This document shows positions 7,719-17,083 of a DNA stretch of 28,230 bases, piece after piece. Position 1 is the stretch's first letter. Every line of letters starts with the position of its first letter. The position numbers and the translations under genes were made by a program. The notes below the pieces were generated by a model. The model saw only the letters and a list, made by a program, of their open reading frames with translations, did no database searches and was not told where the DNA came from. The stretch comes from UBA7236 sp031372705 (GTDB taxonomy: Bacteria; Bacteroidota; Bacteroidia; Chitinophagales; BACL12): NCBI GenBank assembly GCA_031372705.1, contig JANMLV010000245.1, positions 1 through 28,230 of the forward strand, given 5' to 3'.

Positions 7719-9821
7719 ATGTTAAAACATCTTACTACAATTATGCTCTTAGCAGGCATCGTAACTATGCAGGCCCAGGTTAATATAGTAATAACCGGAA
7801 CGCCCGTAACACAAAACTTTACAGGATTCACCGGGTTAGGATTTACCCCAACTCCGGCAGTAGGGCAACTTGACGCCGACAATTGGCAAATTACCGGATG
7901 CAGCGATGGCGACCTGCTTTTCGGAGGCACAAAAACTACCGGTGATTTCGCTCGTGGATCCACAGGTGGTATTGTTACCACCGGAGGTATTTATGGCTTT
8001 TCCGGCGGTGGGGGTACAAATCAGGTTTTATATTTTCAGCCAACCGCTGATGATTTAACACCTGGAGACGTAACCTTGCGATACAAGAATATTACCGGTA
8101 CGGTGTTAACAGAACTGGATTTTTCATATGTCATTTTTTTATATAATAATGAAAGCAGATCTACAACTTTAAAGCTATCCTATTCACTGGATAACATCAC
8201 GTTTCTGGCTGTTCCTTCTGTCGATTTTACTTCGCTAGCGGCGTTAGATGCTTCTTTATATACCTACAATCGCAGTGTAAATATTTCCGGGCTATCTATC
8301 CCTAACAATACGTTTATTTATTTTAAATGGACTACTGATGATGCTCCTGGTGGTGCAGGCTCAAGAGATGAAATTGGAATAGATGATATTACATTAACTG
8401 CATCTTCGGATCCGGTTCCAACGCCAACAGTTTATTTTAATAACGATATTATTTATGCAAATGAAAATGATGGATCGTTTTCTTTTAATGTAAATATTGC
8501 AACACCGCATGATTGTAATGTGTTCATAACTTTAAATCCGGCTGTTACCTATGCTAAACCGGGAATAGATTATACACTTGCCACTCCTTACACGGTTACT
8601 TTTACTGCCGGTGGGCCAACAATTCAAACTATTACTGTTCCGCTTATTAATGATGCCATTCCGGAGTATACAGAGGCTATGTATTTTGAATTAGATAGTG
8701 TTTCTCCCGGTTGTTTAATTGTAGCACCAACTTTTCAATTAGTATTTATTGAAGATACAGATGTAGCTGTAATCGGCAATTGTGAAAATTTAATTATATC
8801 TCAATACGGTGAAGGAACCGGTGTATTAAATAATAAGGCTTTAGAAATTTATAACCCGACCGATGCATCCATTAACTTGGCAGATTATTATGTGCAGATT
8901 TATACTAATGGATCTGCTTTCCCAGTTTACTATTTTCAATGCAATGGGATGCTGGCATCAGGTGATGCTTATGTTATAACAACTGAAGATGCCAACCCAA
9001 CATTATTAGCACAAGCTGATTCAACAGGACAAGGTGCATACTTTAATGGTAACGATGCTGTTACATTATATAATGGACCGTACATGATTGATAAAATTGG
9101 TGAAATTGGTGTTGATCCCGGAGTAGGGGGGTGGACTGTTGCTGCGGGTAGCACAACAGATAATTCATTGGTGCGTAAATCAAGTGTTAAAGCCGGACAA
9201 TTAAACTGGGCGATTGGAGCAACTGAATGGAATGTGATAGGCCCTAATAATTTCGCCGGATTAAATGCACATACTTTTGATGGTTGCGGTTGTCCTATGC
9301 CAACAGGTGTAAACATAGTTAACATTACCAGTAGTTCATTTAAAGTTACTTGGACGGCTGCAGTAGGTGCTACAAAATATCAAGTTTGGTATCGACCAAC
9401 AGGAGTAGGCGCGCCATGGGCAAAGGCAAATACCACGTCAACCTCTAAAAAAATAATTGGCTTAACGGCAGCTACTACTTATGAAGTAAAAGTAAAAACA
9501 ATTTGTGGTGTTGAAAGTTCTGAATTCACGGCCCTGACGTTTGTTACAACTAATCCTTTGAGAGTGGGAGAAGCATTTAGCGATATCGAAATATTTCCAA
9601 ATCCAAGCAATGGTGTATTTACTGTAGAAATGCCTTCAACACAAAATGAAATAATATCATGGGCAATTTATGATTTAACAGGGAAATTAATTATCCAACA
9701 AGCTGTTCAAATTAATGGCAATACTTTGGAAATTAATGCAGCTGATTTGTCAACCGGAAATTACATTCTGCAAATAATTTGTAGTTCAGCATCGATTTCA
9801 AAAATGGTATCAATTGAATAA
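7719..9821 (+). CDS. Secreted Calx-beta / Lamin-tail / Fn3 protein with T9SS sorting domain
   Basis: Starting at ATG 7719 gives 700 residues with a signal peptide (about 1-20, ending MQAQ). Residues about 25-228 form a beta-rich domain of unknown type that ends DEIGIDDITLTA, typical of jelly-roll domains in Bacteroidota secreted proteins. A Calx-beta-like domain spans about 236-347 (YANENDGSFSFNVNI, PGIDYT, IPEYTEAMYFEL). A Lamin-tail domain spans about 355-522 (LIISQYGEG, KALEIYNPTDASINLADYYV, DNSLVRKSSV). One Fn3 domain follows (about 526-610), then the type A sorting domain from about 620 (IFPNPSNG, then GNYILQI). These domains mediate adhesion or accompany exported nucleases; no catalytic domain is visible here. 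Its Fn3 domain resembles those of the G8 protein. Confidence 0.85.
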   Translation: MLKHLTTIMLLAGIVTMQAQVNIVITGTPVTQNFTGFTGLGFTPTPAVGQLDADNWQITGCSDGDLLFGGTKTTGDFARGSTGGIVTTGGIYGFSGGGGTNQVLYFQPTADDLTPGDVTLRYKNITGTVLTELDFSYVIFLYNNESRSTTLKLSYSLDNITFLAVPSVDFTSLAALDASLYTYNRSVNISGLSIPNNTFIYFKWTTDDAPGGAGSRDEIGIDDITLTASSDPVPTPTVYFNNDIIYANENDGSFSFNVNIATPHDCNVFITLNPAVTYAKPGIDYTLATPYTVTFTAGGPTIQTITVPLINDAIPEYTEAMYFELDSVSPGCLIVAPTFQLVFIEDTDVAVIGNCENLIISQYGEGTGVLNNKALEIYNPTDASINLADYYVQIYTNGSAFPVYYFQCNGMLASGDAYVITTEDANPTLLAQADSTGQGAYFNGNDAVTLYNGPYMIDKIGEIGVDPGVGGWTVAAGSTTDNSLVRKSSVKAGQLNWAIGATEWNVIGPNNFAGLNAHTFDGCGCPMPTGVNIVNITSSSFKVTWTAAVGATKYQVWYRPTGVGAPWAKANTTSTSKKIIGLTAATTYEVKVKTICGVESSEFTALTFVTTNPLRVGEAFSDIEIFPNPSNGVFTVEMPSTQNEIISWAIYDLTGKLIIQQAVQINGNTLEINAADLSTGNYILQIICSSASISKMVSIE

Positions 9822-9840
9822 CATTATTAGTTAAAGCAAA

Positions 9841-9873
9841 AAAAAACCGACTCACAATGAGTCGGTTTTTTTT
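9841..9873. terminator. Bidirectional terminator between the Lamin-tail protein and pirin genes
   Basis: ACCGACTCA (9846-9854), loop CAA, TGAGTCGGT (9858-9866), extended by A-tract/T-tract pairing with eight T to 9873. It lies in the 55-base gap between two convergent genes. Confidence 0.92.
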
Positions 9874-9876
9874 AAA

Positions 9877-10623
9877 TCACCTGGTTGATGCATAAGTGGC
9901 ATAATCAATTTCTTTTAATGCACTAATTAAAAATAACCTGCTTTGTTGCGTCGCTGTAATGTTAAAATTACCACTTTCGTCAACAGTGAAGAAATCATCT
10001 TTAGTTATTGCGCCTTTCGCAATTTCAATACTCCCGGAAATTAAATAAAACGAATGAATATGGTCACTGTCGAGTTCGATTTGATGCGTGCCAATTTGCA
10101 TATCAAACTGTTTAATTTCCAATCCCGGTGTCATCATTTCTAATGGCGCGTTTTCACCTTTTAATATTTTTGTTTGCATGCCAACCTGCTCCACTATTGG
10201 AAAGCTATCTGATGTATAATCATCATAAGTTGCAGGAAGCGAAAGTGATTTGTTAATATTTGGGTCGAACCAAATTTGAAAAATATGAGCACCTTGATGC
10301 ATTTTTTCGGCATGACTAATGCCATTACCGGCGCGAATTATTTGCACATCGCCGGCGTTTAACGGTAACCAAGTTTTGTTTTTGGTATCGTAATGTTCTA
10401 TGGTGCCTTCCAACACAAAGCTTACAATTTCAAATGCTTGGTGTGGATGTAATCCAATTGTAGAAGTTACTTCACCCCAAGCATGCGCCCAATAAAATAT
10501 ATTGGAGTACGGTTGGAGTTTAGTTGCATCGGGCGACATTTGGATTGGCTTGTTTTCGAGTATTTCGCCACCATTAAAGTTGCCTGTAATTTGCTTTTGT
10601 ACCGGGTATACATGTATAGACAT
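9877..10623 (-). CDS. Pirin-family bicupin protein (YhhW/quercetin dioxygenase-like)
   Basis: A 248-residue protein that fits the pirin family from end to end. The N-terminal cupin holds the metal ligands HPH (His59, His61) followed by the FEIVSFVLEGTIEHYD segment, and SHAEK (His104, Glu106), so the four-ligand site is complete. The second cupin (about 150-245) is degenerate, as is usual in pirins. Bacterial pirins have been reported as quercetinases or as modulators of metabolic enzymes; the substrate here cannot be told from sequence. Cytoplasmic, with no signal peptide. It is convergent with the Lamin-tail gene and shares its terminator, and is divergent from the 10753 gene. Confidence 0.92.
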   Translation of the reverse strand: MSIHVYPVQKQITGNFNGGEILENKPIQMSPDATKLQPYSNIFYWAHAWGEVTSTIGLHPHQAFEIVSFVLEGTIEHYDTKNKTWLPLNAGDVQIIRAGNGISHAEKMHQGAHIFQIWFDPNINKSLSLPATYDDYTSDSFPIVEQVGMQTKILKGENAPLEMMTPGLEIKQFDMQIGTHQIELDSDHIHSFYLISGSIEIAKGAITKDDFFTVDESGNFNITATQQSRLFLISALKEIDYATYASTR

Positions 10624-10724
10624 ATAAAATATTTTAAATACTTACGCCAAATTGCGGTAATAAGTTCCTTTGGCAGCTAAAACTTTAACAAACAATATGG
10701 CTGCGCTCATGAACATTTCTAAAT

Positions 10725-10732
10725 TTAGTTTG
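10725..10732 (+). promoter_or_regulatory. Candidate -7 element for the 10753 gene
   Basis: TTAGTTTG matches TAnnTTTG at seven of eight positions and lies 20 bases before the ATG. No clear -33 TTG at the expected distance. Confidence 0.35.
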
Positions 10733-10752
10733 TATGAATTAAAAGTTATAAA

Positions 10753-11973
10753 ATGAAAACAAAAATACTCCTCTTTTTGCTTTCTGTCCAATTGGCAGTT
10801 CAAGGGCAAGTTAGTACCCAATTGTTTGGGCTTATGCGCAATAATGAGCCATCAGAATTGTTTTTAACAAGGCTAGACGCAGCTGATAGTACCAAGAGCA
10901 TTCTTGGAACCTCACTATACGATTCATTGCTTGTGGTTACAGGAACAGCGCTTAATCCTTATAATGGAACCTATAATGTATTGAGCGTAGATAAACTCTT
11001 TTCAATTGATATTGAAACCGGCGATATGTTAACGTCGGTTGATGTTAGTCTCCCAATCGAAAATAGCTCAATGCGTTCATTAGTGTTTAATCCATCGGAT
11101 TCAATGTTTTATGGAATAGTGGTTCAAACAGATGATTTGGCAGGTGGAATTTTCTTCGCAACAGTCGACATACTGACCGGAGATGTAACTATTTTATCAG
11201 ATAGTTCACTAACTACTTTCTTAATGCCGGGTAGAAATATCATTGACCCGTTTGAAAAAATTTATTACATGCTAACGGATACTAAATTACTTGGTATCGA
11301 TATGTATACCGGTGAAATAATGACCCAGCCAACAATTAACAATCCTTTTGGTGTTCAATTTGACAATATGAGTTTTAATTGCAAGGATGGGTTAATTTAT
11401 GGGTTAATTCCGGCAATAGATACGCAGTTAATTTATTTAGGAACGATTGATCCGGTTACAGGTGATGTTAGTTTAGTATTAGATACTGCAATAGACACCA
11501 CGTATTTTATTTCCGGAATAGCAACTGCAAATTCAGCTATAGATCCTTTAACAAATACTTATTATTATCTATCTGCGGGCAATGTTAAAGGAATTGATTT
11601 AGCAACCGGAGAAAAAGTATTTGAGACCTCGTTTTATGATGCAGATGGCAGATATTTTGGACTATTCCATCATTTTCAAGATTGTTACGGCGCAAATGAA
11701 ACTAGATTTGCCACCAATCTTAATAATTATGAGTTGATAAGTCAACCGGAATTGTATCCCAACCCGGCTAGAGATTATTTAATAGTAAGGCACGAAAATA
11801 TTATTAACACACTAGTTATTTATAATAGTGCAGGTATCGAAATCGCAATCTACAAAGTAAACGCACTTGAAATAATGATTCCAACTCATGATATTCCTGA
11901 AGGCATATATTTTATAAAGTCATTGGATAAAATTGGGCAGGTAAGCATATCAACCTTTGCTAAGGTTAATTAG
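10753..11973 (+). CDS. Secreted beta-propeller-like protein with T9SS sorting domain
   Basis: A 406-residue protein with a signal peptide (about 1-19, MKTKILLFLLSVQLAVQGQ). The body repeats a blade-like unit: SIDIETGDM, TVDILTGDVTIL, GIDMYTGEIMT, TIDPVTGDVSLV and GIDLATGEKVF recur about every 50 residues. This resembles beta-propeller proteins with PQQ-like or WD-like blades. The C-terminal 75 residues form a type A sorting domain (ELYPNPARDYLIV, then GIYFIKS). No catalytic motif is recognised; a cell-surface or secreted binding role is inferred only. It is a single gene, convergent with the small lipoprotein gene 8 bases away, and no hairpin separates the two. Confidence 0.8.
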   Translation: MKTKILLFLLSVQLAVQGQVSTQLFGLMRNNEPSELFLTRLDAADSTKSILGTSLYDSLLVVTGTALNPYNGTYNVLSVDKLFSIDIETGDMLTSVDVSLPIENSSMRSLVFNPSDSMFYGIVVQTDDLAGGIFFATVDILTGDVTILSDSSLTTFLMPGRNIIDPFEKIYYMLTDTKLLGIDMYTGEIMTQPTINNPFGVQFDNMSFNCKDGLIYGLIPAIDTQLIYLGTIDPVTGDVSLVLDTAIDTTYFISGIATANSAIDPLTNTYYYLSAGNVKGIDLATGEKVFETSFYDADGRYFGLFHHFQDCYGANETRFATNLNNYELISQPELYPNPARDYLIVRHENIINTLVIYNSAGIEIAIYKVNALEIMIPTHDIPEGIYFIKSLDKIGQVSISTFAKVN

Positions 11974-11981
11974 AAGCTGCT

Positions 11982-12329
11982 TTACTCGCTTGGGTTACTT
12001 TCAATTTCTTGTAATATTTGATTTAGGTCAATTTCGAAAGTAGGCTCATTTTTTTCTTGTATACCAACAATGGCAACTTGCAATCGCATTGATAGTTGCG
12101 TTGCGCGAGAAGTTTGTGCTTCACTTAGAGGAGCACTGAGCAATTCATTCATTATTACATCAATTTCATTATATAACGAATCCAGCTGCGGGTCACCATA
12201 TGCTACACCATCGTTTGCCAAAGTTTCATATTGTTCAACCTTGTGTTCAAATTGCGTAAGTAGCTTATCATGTTTTGATGCACATGCCGATAGTAAACTA
12301 AGGCAACAAATTAATATTATTGTTCTCAT
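11982..12329 (-). CDS. Small lipoprotein of unknown function
   Basis: A 115-residue protein with a lipoprotein signal: hydrophobic MRTIILICCLSLLSAC with lipobox LSAC, so Cys16 would be lipidated after cleavage. The mature part is helical and charged (KHDKLLTQFEHKVEQYETL, ELLSAPLSEAQTSRATQLSMRLQ) with no recognised domain. Its length and composition resemble small DUF-type lipoproteins encoded throughout Bacteroidota. It lies 24 bases downstream of the flavoprotein gene on the same strand and is probably cotranscribed with it, without obvious functional connection. Confidence 0.75.
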   Translation of the reverse strand: MRTIILICCLSLLSACASKHDKLLTQFEHKVEQYETLANDGVAYGDPQLDSLYNEIDVIMNELLSAPLSEAQTSRATQLSMRLQVAIVGIQEKNEPTFEIDLNQILQEIESNPSE

Positions 12330-12353
12330 ATTTTAATAGTATGTTATTTTGAT

Positions 12354-13589
12354 TTACATTCTCGATGCTACTATTTCTGCTATGCCGTTTGCTGCAATGT
12401 ATCCTGTTGTCCATGCTGCCTGAAAATTAAATCCACCCGTTACAGCATCAATATTCAATACTTCACCGGCAAAAAATAAATTTGGATGCAATTTACTCTG
12501 CATGGTTTTGAAATCTACTTCTTGCAACTTCACACCACCGCAGGTAACGAATTCATCTTTAAATGTGCTTTTTCCTGTAACTTGAAACTTGCTTTCTGTT
12601 AATACATTTGCCAAAGTTTGAAGTTTTTCTTTAGACGCATCTGACCAATTCATTTTATCGTCGATTCCACAAAATGCAGTCAGCGATTTTAAGAATCTTG
12701 ATGAAATATCACCTATGGGTGTGTTTTGAATATGTTTTTTTGGCGACGAAATTTTATGCGACATTAATAATTCCTTGCAACTTTGTTTATCAAGCTCAGG
12801 AATAAAATTAACGATTAAATTAAATCGGTATTGTTTCACAGCTAAAGGAATTGCTGCCCATGCCGATAATTTTAATATGGCAGGTCCACTCAAACCCCAA
12901 TGTGTTATTAATAATGGTCCTGTTGTGGCAATTTTATCGCCTTCAATCTTGCATTGTACATTTGGAACACTAACACCCATTAAATCGTCTATGCGTTTAT
13001 CTTTTATATGAAAAGTAAAAAGACTTGGAACGGGTTCAACAATGGTGTGGTTTATTTTTGATAATATTTCCCAAACCTGAGGACTACTTCCTGTTGCCAC
13101 TAAAACAAAATCGGCTACAAATTCTTCGCCATTTATAAAATGCAAATGCCAGCGATTGTCGTCGGTAATTTGCATTGACGCAACTCCTTTTTGCGTATGC
13201 AATTTAATATTATACTGTTCAGCTTCATGCATGAAGCAATCTATAATTGTTTGAGAGCTATTGGTAACAGGAAACATTCTGCCATCCGGTTCTGCTTGAA
13301 TATTTACTCTTCGCTCTTGGAACCACTCAATAGTATCGGTGGGATTAAATATGTAAAATGGACCTAATAACTCTTTTGCTCCTCTTGGATAAAAAGCAAT
13401 TAAATCATCAGGGTCAAAACAAGCATGCGTAACATTGCATCTACCACCTCCGGAAACTTTTACTTTGCTTAGAAACTGTGCAGCTTTATCAAAAATATGC
13501 ACTTCTAAGCCGGGTATTAATGCTGCTGCATTAATACCCGCAAAAAATCCGGCTGCGCCGCCACCTATAATTGCCAGTTTAAAGTTCAA
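12354..13589 (-). CDS. HI0933/BaiN-family FAD-dependent oxidoreductase (YhiN-like)
   Basis: A 411-residue flavoprotein. The N-terminal Rossmann motif IIGGGAAGFFAG (7-18) binds FAD, KVSGGGRCNVTHA (44-56) is the family signature, and a second nucleotide-contact motif, VLVATGSSP, lies near residue 165. FFAGEVLNIDAVTGGFNFQAA near the C terminus is the diagnostic closing motif of the HI0933-like family. Members have been linked to bile-acid dehydroxylation (BaiN), but most have no known substrate. The start codon is TTG at 13589: the frame upstream runs to a stop without ATG, the next ATG is far inside the protein, and TTG puts the Rossmann fold right at the N terminus. The short lipoprotein gene follows after 24 bases. 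Confidence 0.93.
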   Translation of the reverse strand: MNFKLAIIGGGAAGFFAGINAAALIPGLEVHIFDKAAQFLSKVKVSGGGRCNVTHACFDPDDLIAFYPRGAKELLGPFYIFNPTDTIEWFQERRVNIQAEPDGRMFPVTNSSQTIIDCFMHEAEQYNIKLHTQKGVASMQITDDNRWHLHFINGEEFVADFVLVATGSSPQVWEILSKINHTIVEPVPSLFTFHIKDKRIDDLMGVSVPNVQCKIEGDKIATTGPLLITHWGLSGPAILKLSAWAAIPLAVKQYRFNLIVNFIPELDKQSCKELLMSHKISSPKKHIQNTPIGDISSRFLKSLTAFCGIDDKMNWSDASKEKLQTLANVLTESKFQVTGKSTFKDEFVTCGGVKLQEVDFKTMQSKLHPNLFFAGEVLNIDAVTGGFNFQAAWTTGYIAANGIAEIVASRM

Positions 13590-13742
13590 GAGTTGCTTTG
13601 TTTGTAAAGTTATACAATAAAAGAAGAAGAATTGATATTAAACCTATTGAAAGCCCTGAAAGATCAGCTGCGGCGACTATAGCGGGGAAAGGAAAGCTGC
13701 ATGAGCGTTATAATTTGAACGAAATCCAATAGAAGTTAAATT

Positions 13743-13773
13743 AAAAAAGCTGACTCTGTTATGAATCAGCTTT
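13743..13773 (-). terminator. Terminator of the transhydrogenase operon
   Basis: Read on the minus strand, AAAGCTGATTC pairs with GAGTCAGCTTT (one internal mismatch, six-base loop) and the stem runs into a T-tract (13748-13743). It lies 50 bases beyond the pntB stop. Confidence 0.85.
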
Positions 13774-13822
13774 CTAATAATGTTATGCAAACCAATTGAC
13801 TGCTAGTTATTGGCTTTAAAAA

Positions 13823-15214
13823 TTAAACTGCTTTTACTTCAGCAATTAATTTTTCAAGTGTAGCTTTTGCATCACCAAACAACATTCTTGTTTTGCTATC
13901 GTAGAATAACTCGTTTTCGATTCCGGCATAACCTTTCGCCATGGAACGTTTCATTACAATTATATTTTTTGCCGTATTTGCTTTAATAATTGGCATACCA
14001 TAAATTGGTGAACCCGGGTCAGATTCTGCTGCAGGATTTACAACGTCGTTAGCACCAATTACAATTACAACATCTGTGTTTGGTAACTGCGGATTAATGT
14101 CTTCCATTTCCTTCATCTTATCATAAGAAACATCTGCTTCGGCAAGTAGTACGTTCATGTGACCGGGCATACGACCTGCAACCGGGTGAATGGCGAAATT
14201 CACTTCAACACCTTTTTCCTCTAATGCTTTTTCAAATTCGTGACAAGTATGCTGTGCCTGCGCTACGGCTAATCCGTAACCCGGAACAATTGTTACTTTT
14301 TGCGCATATGCACAAAGAATTGCAGTATCTGTAATATTTATTTCTCTTATAGATAATCCTTCAGTTGATTTACCGGTTGATGTGCTATTGCTGAATGCTC
14401 CAATAATAACATTCCACAAACTGCGATTCATCGCTTTACACATTAATACAGTTAAAATGGTACCTGCGCTACCAACTAAAATACCACCTGTAAGCATTAC
14501 TTGATTGTCGTAAAGGAAACCACCGAATGCTGCGGCAACACCTGTAAATGAATTGAGCAAAGAAATTACAACAGGCATATCTGCACCACCAATTGGCATA
14601 ACAAATAATACACCATATAATAATGAAGCTCCGAAAATAATCCAGATAACATTGCTGCTCATGAAGGTTACATCATATGATGCAAATACAATTAATGCAA
14701 GTATGGCAAACACAAAAGTGTTGTTAAATATTTGCTGAAATTTGCTGCCGATATCTTTTATTTTACCTTCTAATTTCCCGTAGGCAATCATACTTCCGGC
14801 AAATGAAACTGAACCAATCATTAATCCTAAAAATATAATAAATCGTTCGCCAAATGCTTCGGGATGGTGTGTATCCATCTCAACAATACCAATTAATGCA
14901 GCGCAAGCACCACCCATACCATTAAACAACGATACCATTTGCGGCATTTGGGTCATTTTAACTTTCATAGCTGCCAGGTAACCCACAACGGTTCCAAGTG
15001 CAATGCCTCCGAAAATCCAAGGTAAATTGCCTATGCTTTCGCCGCCTTCATTTTTATGGAAAAAAATGGTTCCTAAAATGGCAACTGCCATTCCGACACC
15101 GGCAAATAAATTTCCTTTTTTAGCTGAATCAGGTTTAGCCAGCATTTTTAATCCTACAATAAAAGATAAGCTGCCAATCAGATAACAGATTTTTAATATA
15201 TCTAAATTACTCAT
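13823..15214 (-). CDS. pntB: NAD(P) transhydrogenase beta subunit PntB
   Basis: PntB carries most of the membrane domain and the NADP(H)-binding domain III of the proton-translocating transhydrogenase, which drives NADPH formation from NADH with the proton gradient. ATG at 15214 is preferred over a TTG two codons upstream; it gives 463 residues, the normal length. The first about 270 residues contain many hydrophobic helices. Domain III shows GYGLAVAQAQ, VAGRMPGHMNVLLAEA, VIGANDVVNP and MKRSMAKGYAG, all standard NADP-site elements. It is last in the operon, 88 bases after pntAB, and is followed by a terminator. Confidence 0.96.
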   Translation of the reverse strand: MSNLDILKICYLIGSLSFIVGLKMLAKPDSAKKGNLFAGVGMAVAILGTIFFHKNEGGESIGNLPWIFGGIALGTVVGYLAAMKVKMTQMPQMVSLFNGMGGACAALIGIVEMDTHHPEAFGERFIIFLGLMIGSVSFAGSMIAYGKLEGKIKDIGSKFQQIFNNTFVFAILALIVFASYDVTFMSSNVIWIIFGASLLYGVLFVMPIGGADMPVVISLLNSFTGVAAAFGGFLYDNQVMLTGGILVGSAGTILTVLMCKAMNRSLWNVIIGAFSNSTSTGKSTEGLSIREINITDTAILCAYAQKVTIVPGYGLAVAQAQHTCHEFEKALEEKGVEVNFAIHPVAGRMPGHMNVLLAEADVSYDKMKEMEDINPQLPNTDVVIVIGANDVVNPAAESDPGSPIYGMPIIKANTAKNIIVMKRSMAKGYAGIENELFYDSKTRMLFGDAKATLEKLIAEVKAV

Positions 15215-15302
15215 ATTCAATTTCTTTAAAAATTATTTGTTGCCTTCAATTGATGTATTATTCAACATGTTTATTTTCGTGTAATACAATACTAACACGT
15301 TA

Positions 15303-15638
15303 TTATTTTTTCTTCTTAAACATTTGCAGCATTCTATTCGTAACTACAAATCCACCCACAACATTTAATGTTCCTAAAATTACGGCCAAAAACCCTAAAA
15401 CCAGCGCCAATGTGCTTTCTGCGTGTCCCATTACTATTATGGAACCAATTATAACAACGCCATGTATAGCGTTTGCACCACTCATTAACGGTGTGTGTAA
15501 AATTGCGGGTACATTGCTAATTAAAACAACACCTAAAAATGCAGCAAGAATGAGGATATAAATTACATCCCAAATATCAATTGCATCTAAAAATGCTCCG
15601 GCTTTAGTTGTTTCTTCAGCTATTTGTAAAAGTATCAT
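15303..15638 (-). CDS. pntAB: NAD(P) transhydrogenase alpha subunit, membrane part (PntAB/alpha-2)
   Basis: A 111-residue membrane protein that matches the C-terminal transmembrane part of E. coli PntA. It contains an N-terminal segment, a hydrophobic helix (VIYILILAAFLGVVLISNVP), the conserved TPLMSGANAIHGVV motif, and two more hydrophobic helices before a basic tail, KMFKKKK-like. It is encoded separately from domain I, as in the three-subunit transhydrogenases of Rhodospirillum rubrum. It lies 46 bases after pntAA. Confidence 0.93.
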   Translation of the reverse strand: MILLQIAEETTKAGAFLDAIDIWDVIYILILAAFLGVVLISNVPAILHTPLMSGANAIHGVVIIGSIIVMGHAESTLALVLGFLAVILGTLNVVGGFVVTNRMLQMFKKKK

Positions 15639-15684
15639 ACTGTATAATTTTCAGTTAATTATTTAAATATATAAATGCTTGTTG

Positions 15685-16812
15685 TTAGGCGCCAACTTGT
15701 GCTTTAACGCGTTCGTTTTTAATCTCGCCTTCGTGTGCAATGCAAGTGCCTGTTACTAAATCATCAGCGAAATTTAAATTCACATTGCCATCTTTATCGA
15801 TAATTAATTTAATGTAATTCAACACGTTTTTGCCAAACATTTTACTTGCATCATAAGGCATGGAAGCTTGTAGGTTGGAATCACCAATTATGGTAACACC
15901 ATTCACTTGAATTGTTTTACCATTTTCGGTTAACTCGCAATTGCCGCCTGTGCTTGCCGCTAAATCTACAATCACTGAACCGGGCTTCATATTTGCAACC
16001 GTTTCTTTTAATAACAAAATTGGTGCTTTACGTCCGGGAATTTGCGCAGTGCAAATAACAACATCAGCTTTTGCTGCATGCTCCTGAACTTTTGCTTGCT
16101 GACGTTTTTTGAAATCTTCACTTTGCTCAACTGCGTAACCGCCCGCTGCTTTGTCCTCTGTTGCGCCTTCTACTTCAATAAATTTACCTCCAAGCGAAAG
16201 CACCTCCTCTTTTGCTGCTGTGCGAACATCACTGGCTTCAACAACTGCTCCTAAGCGTTTTGCTGTCGCAATTGCCTGTAATCCGGCAACTCCGGCGCCC
16301 AAAACCACCACTTTAGCAGGCGTAATAGTTCCGGCTGCAGTCATAAACATCGGGAAAAACTTCGGTAAATGGGTAGCAGCCGTTAAAACTGCTTTATAGC
16401 CTGCAACAGTAGCCATAGAACTCAATATGTCCATAGCTTGTGCTCTTGTAGTTCTAGGTATTACATCTAAACTAAAAGCGGAAACACCGGCCGCTTGGCA
16501 TTCTTTTACAAATGCGGTATTTGAAAGGGGGTTAAAGCCTCCAATCAGCACTTTTCCTTTGCATGCGGCCAATTCATCGGCTGCAATAGGATGAATTTTA
16601 ATGAGAATTTGACTCTGACTGATTACAGTGCTTCGAGAAGCAATTTCAGCTCCTTTGGCGGTGTAATCGGCGTCAGGATAGCTCGCGGCCACACCTGCAC
16701 CTGCTTCTACCAGAATTTTTTCTGCCTTTAGGCCCTTTAATGTGGCAATGTGCTCCGGAGTTATCGCTACACGCTTGTCAGCCGTACCTTCGCCCAATAT
16801 TCCTATTATCAT
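15685..16812 (-). CDS. pntAA: NAD(P) transhydrogenase alpha subunit, NAD-binding part (PntAA/alpha-1)
   Basis: A 375-residue soluble domain I of the transhydrogenase, which binds NAD(H). The N terminus IGILGEGTADKRVAITP is shared with alanine dehydrogenase/PntA proteins. The Rossmann motif VVLGAGVAGLQAIATAKRLGA ends with the acidic EASDVR turn typical of NAD binding. Downstream are VICTAQIPGRKAPILL and VIVDLAASTGGNCE, conserved in the family. The protein stops before the membrane helices, which are supplied by the next gene. First gene of the pnt operon, preceded by a perfect TAnnTTTG element. Confidence 0.95.
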   Translation of the reverse strand: MIIGILGEGTADKRVAITPEHIATLKGLKAEKILVEAGAGVAASYPDADYTAKGAEIASRSTVISQSQILIKIHPIAADELAACKGKVLIGGFNPLSNTAFVKECQAAGVSAFSLDVIPRTTRAQAMDILSSMATVAGYKAVLTAATHLPKFFPMFMTAAGTITPAKVVVLGAGVAGLQAIATAKRLGAVVEASDVRTAAKEEVLSLGGKFIEVEGATEDKAAGGYAVEQSEDFKKRQQAKVQEHAAKADVVICTAQIPGRKAPILLLKETVANMKPGSVIVDLAASTGGNCELTENGKTIQVNGVTIIGDSNLQASMPYDASKMFGKNVLNYIKLIIDKDGNVNLNFADDLVTGTCIAHEGEIKNERVKAQVGA

Positions 16813-16834
16813 GAAACGGTTTTTTTTGAAGCTG

Positions 16835-16842
16835 CAAATATA
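16835..16842 (-). promoter_or_regulatory. Candidate -7 element of the pnt operon
   Basis: Read on the minus strand this is TATATTTG, a perfect TAnnTTTG match, about 22 bases before the pntAA ATG, giving a leader of about 15 bases. No TTG at the -33 position. Confidence 0.5.
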
Positions 16843-17083
16843 GCTATTCAGGGCCGAAGCTTTACCATATTATCGCTATTAAATTTTGCCTATAAGTGCC
16901 CGAAAGGCATACGGCTACTATGTTTCTGTATCAATAATTTGTTGATAATTCAAATTCGATTTCGTTACTGCTCAGCAATTTGCCAATGCTCAATCAATAG
17001 TTAACAAGCACAGTTTAGTTTTTGATTTTCAAATATTTGAGTAGCCATAAATCGACTTTTTTTATATTTATTATTTTTACTAC

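Noticed and set aside
13660..13725. Locally GC-rich stretch with two AGCTGC copies, considered as a small RNA or attachment site.
   Set aside because: No stable hairpin, promoter or terminator belongs to it, and the AGCTGC copies are short.
16813..17083. Divergent gap between pntAA and the GH97 gene examined for a small gene or riboswitch.
   Set aside because: Only a promoter element for pntAA and a weak TATATTTA before GH97 were seen; short open frames lack coding character.
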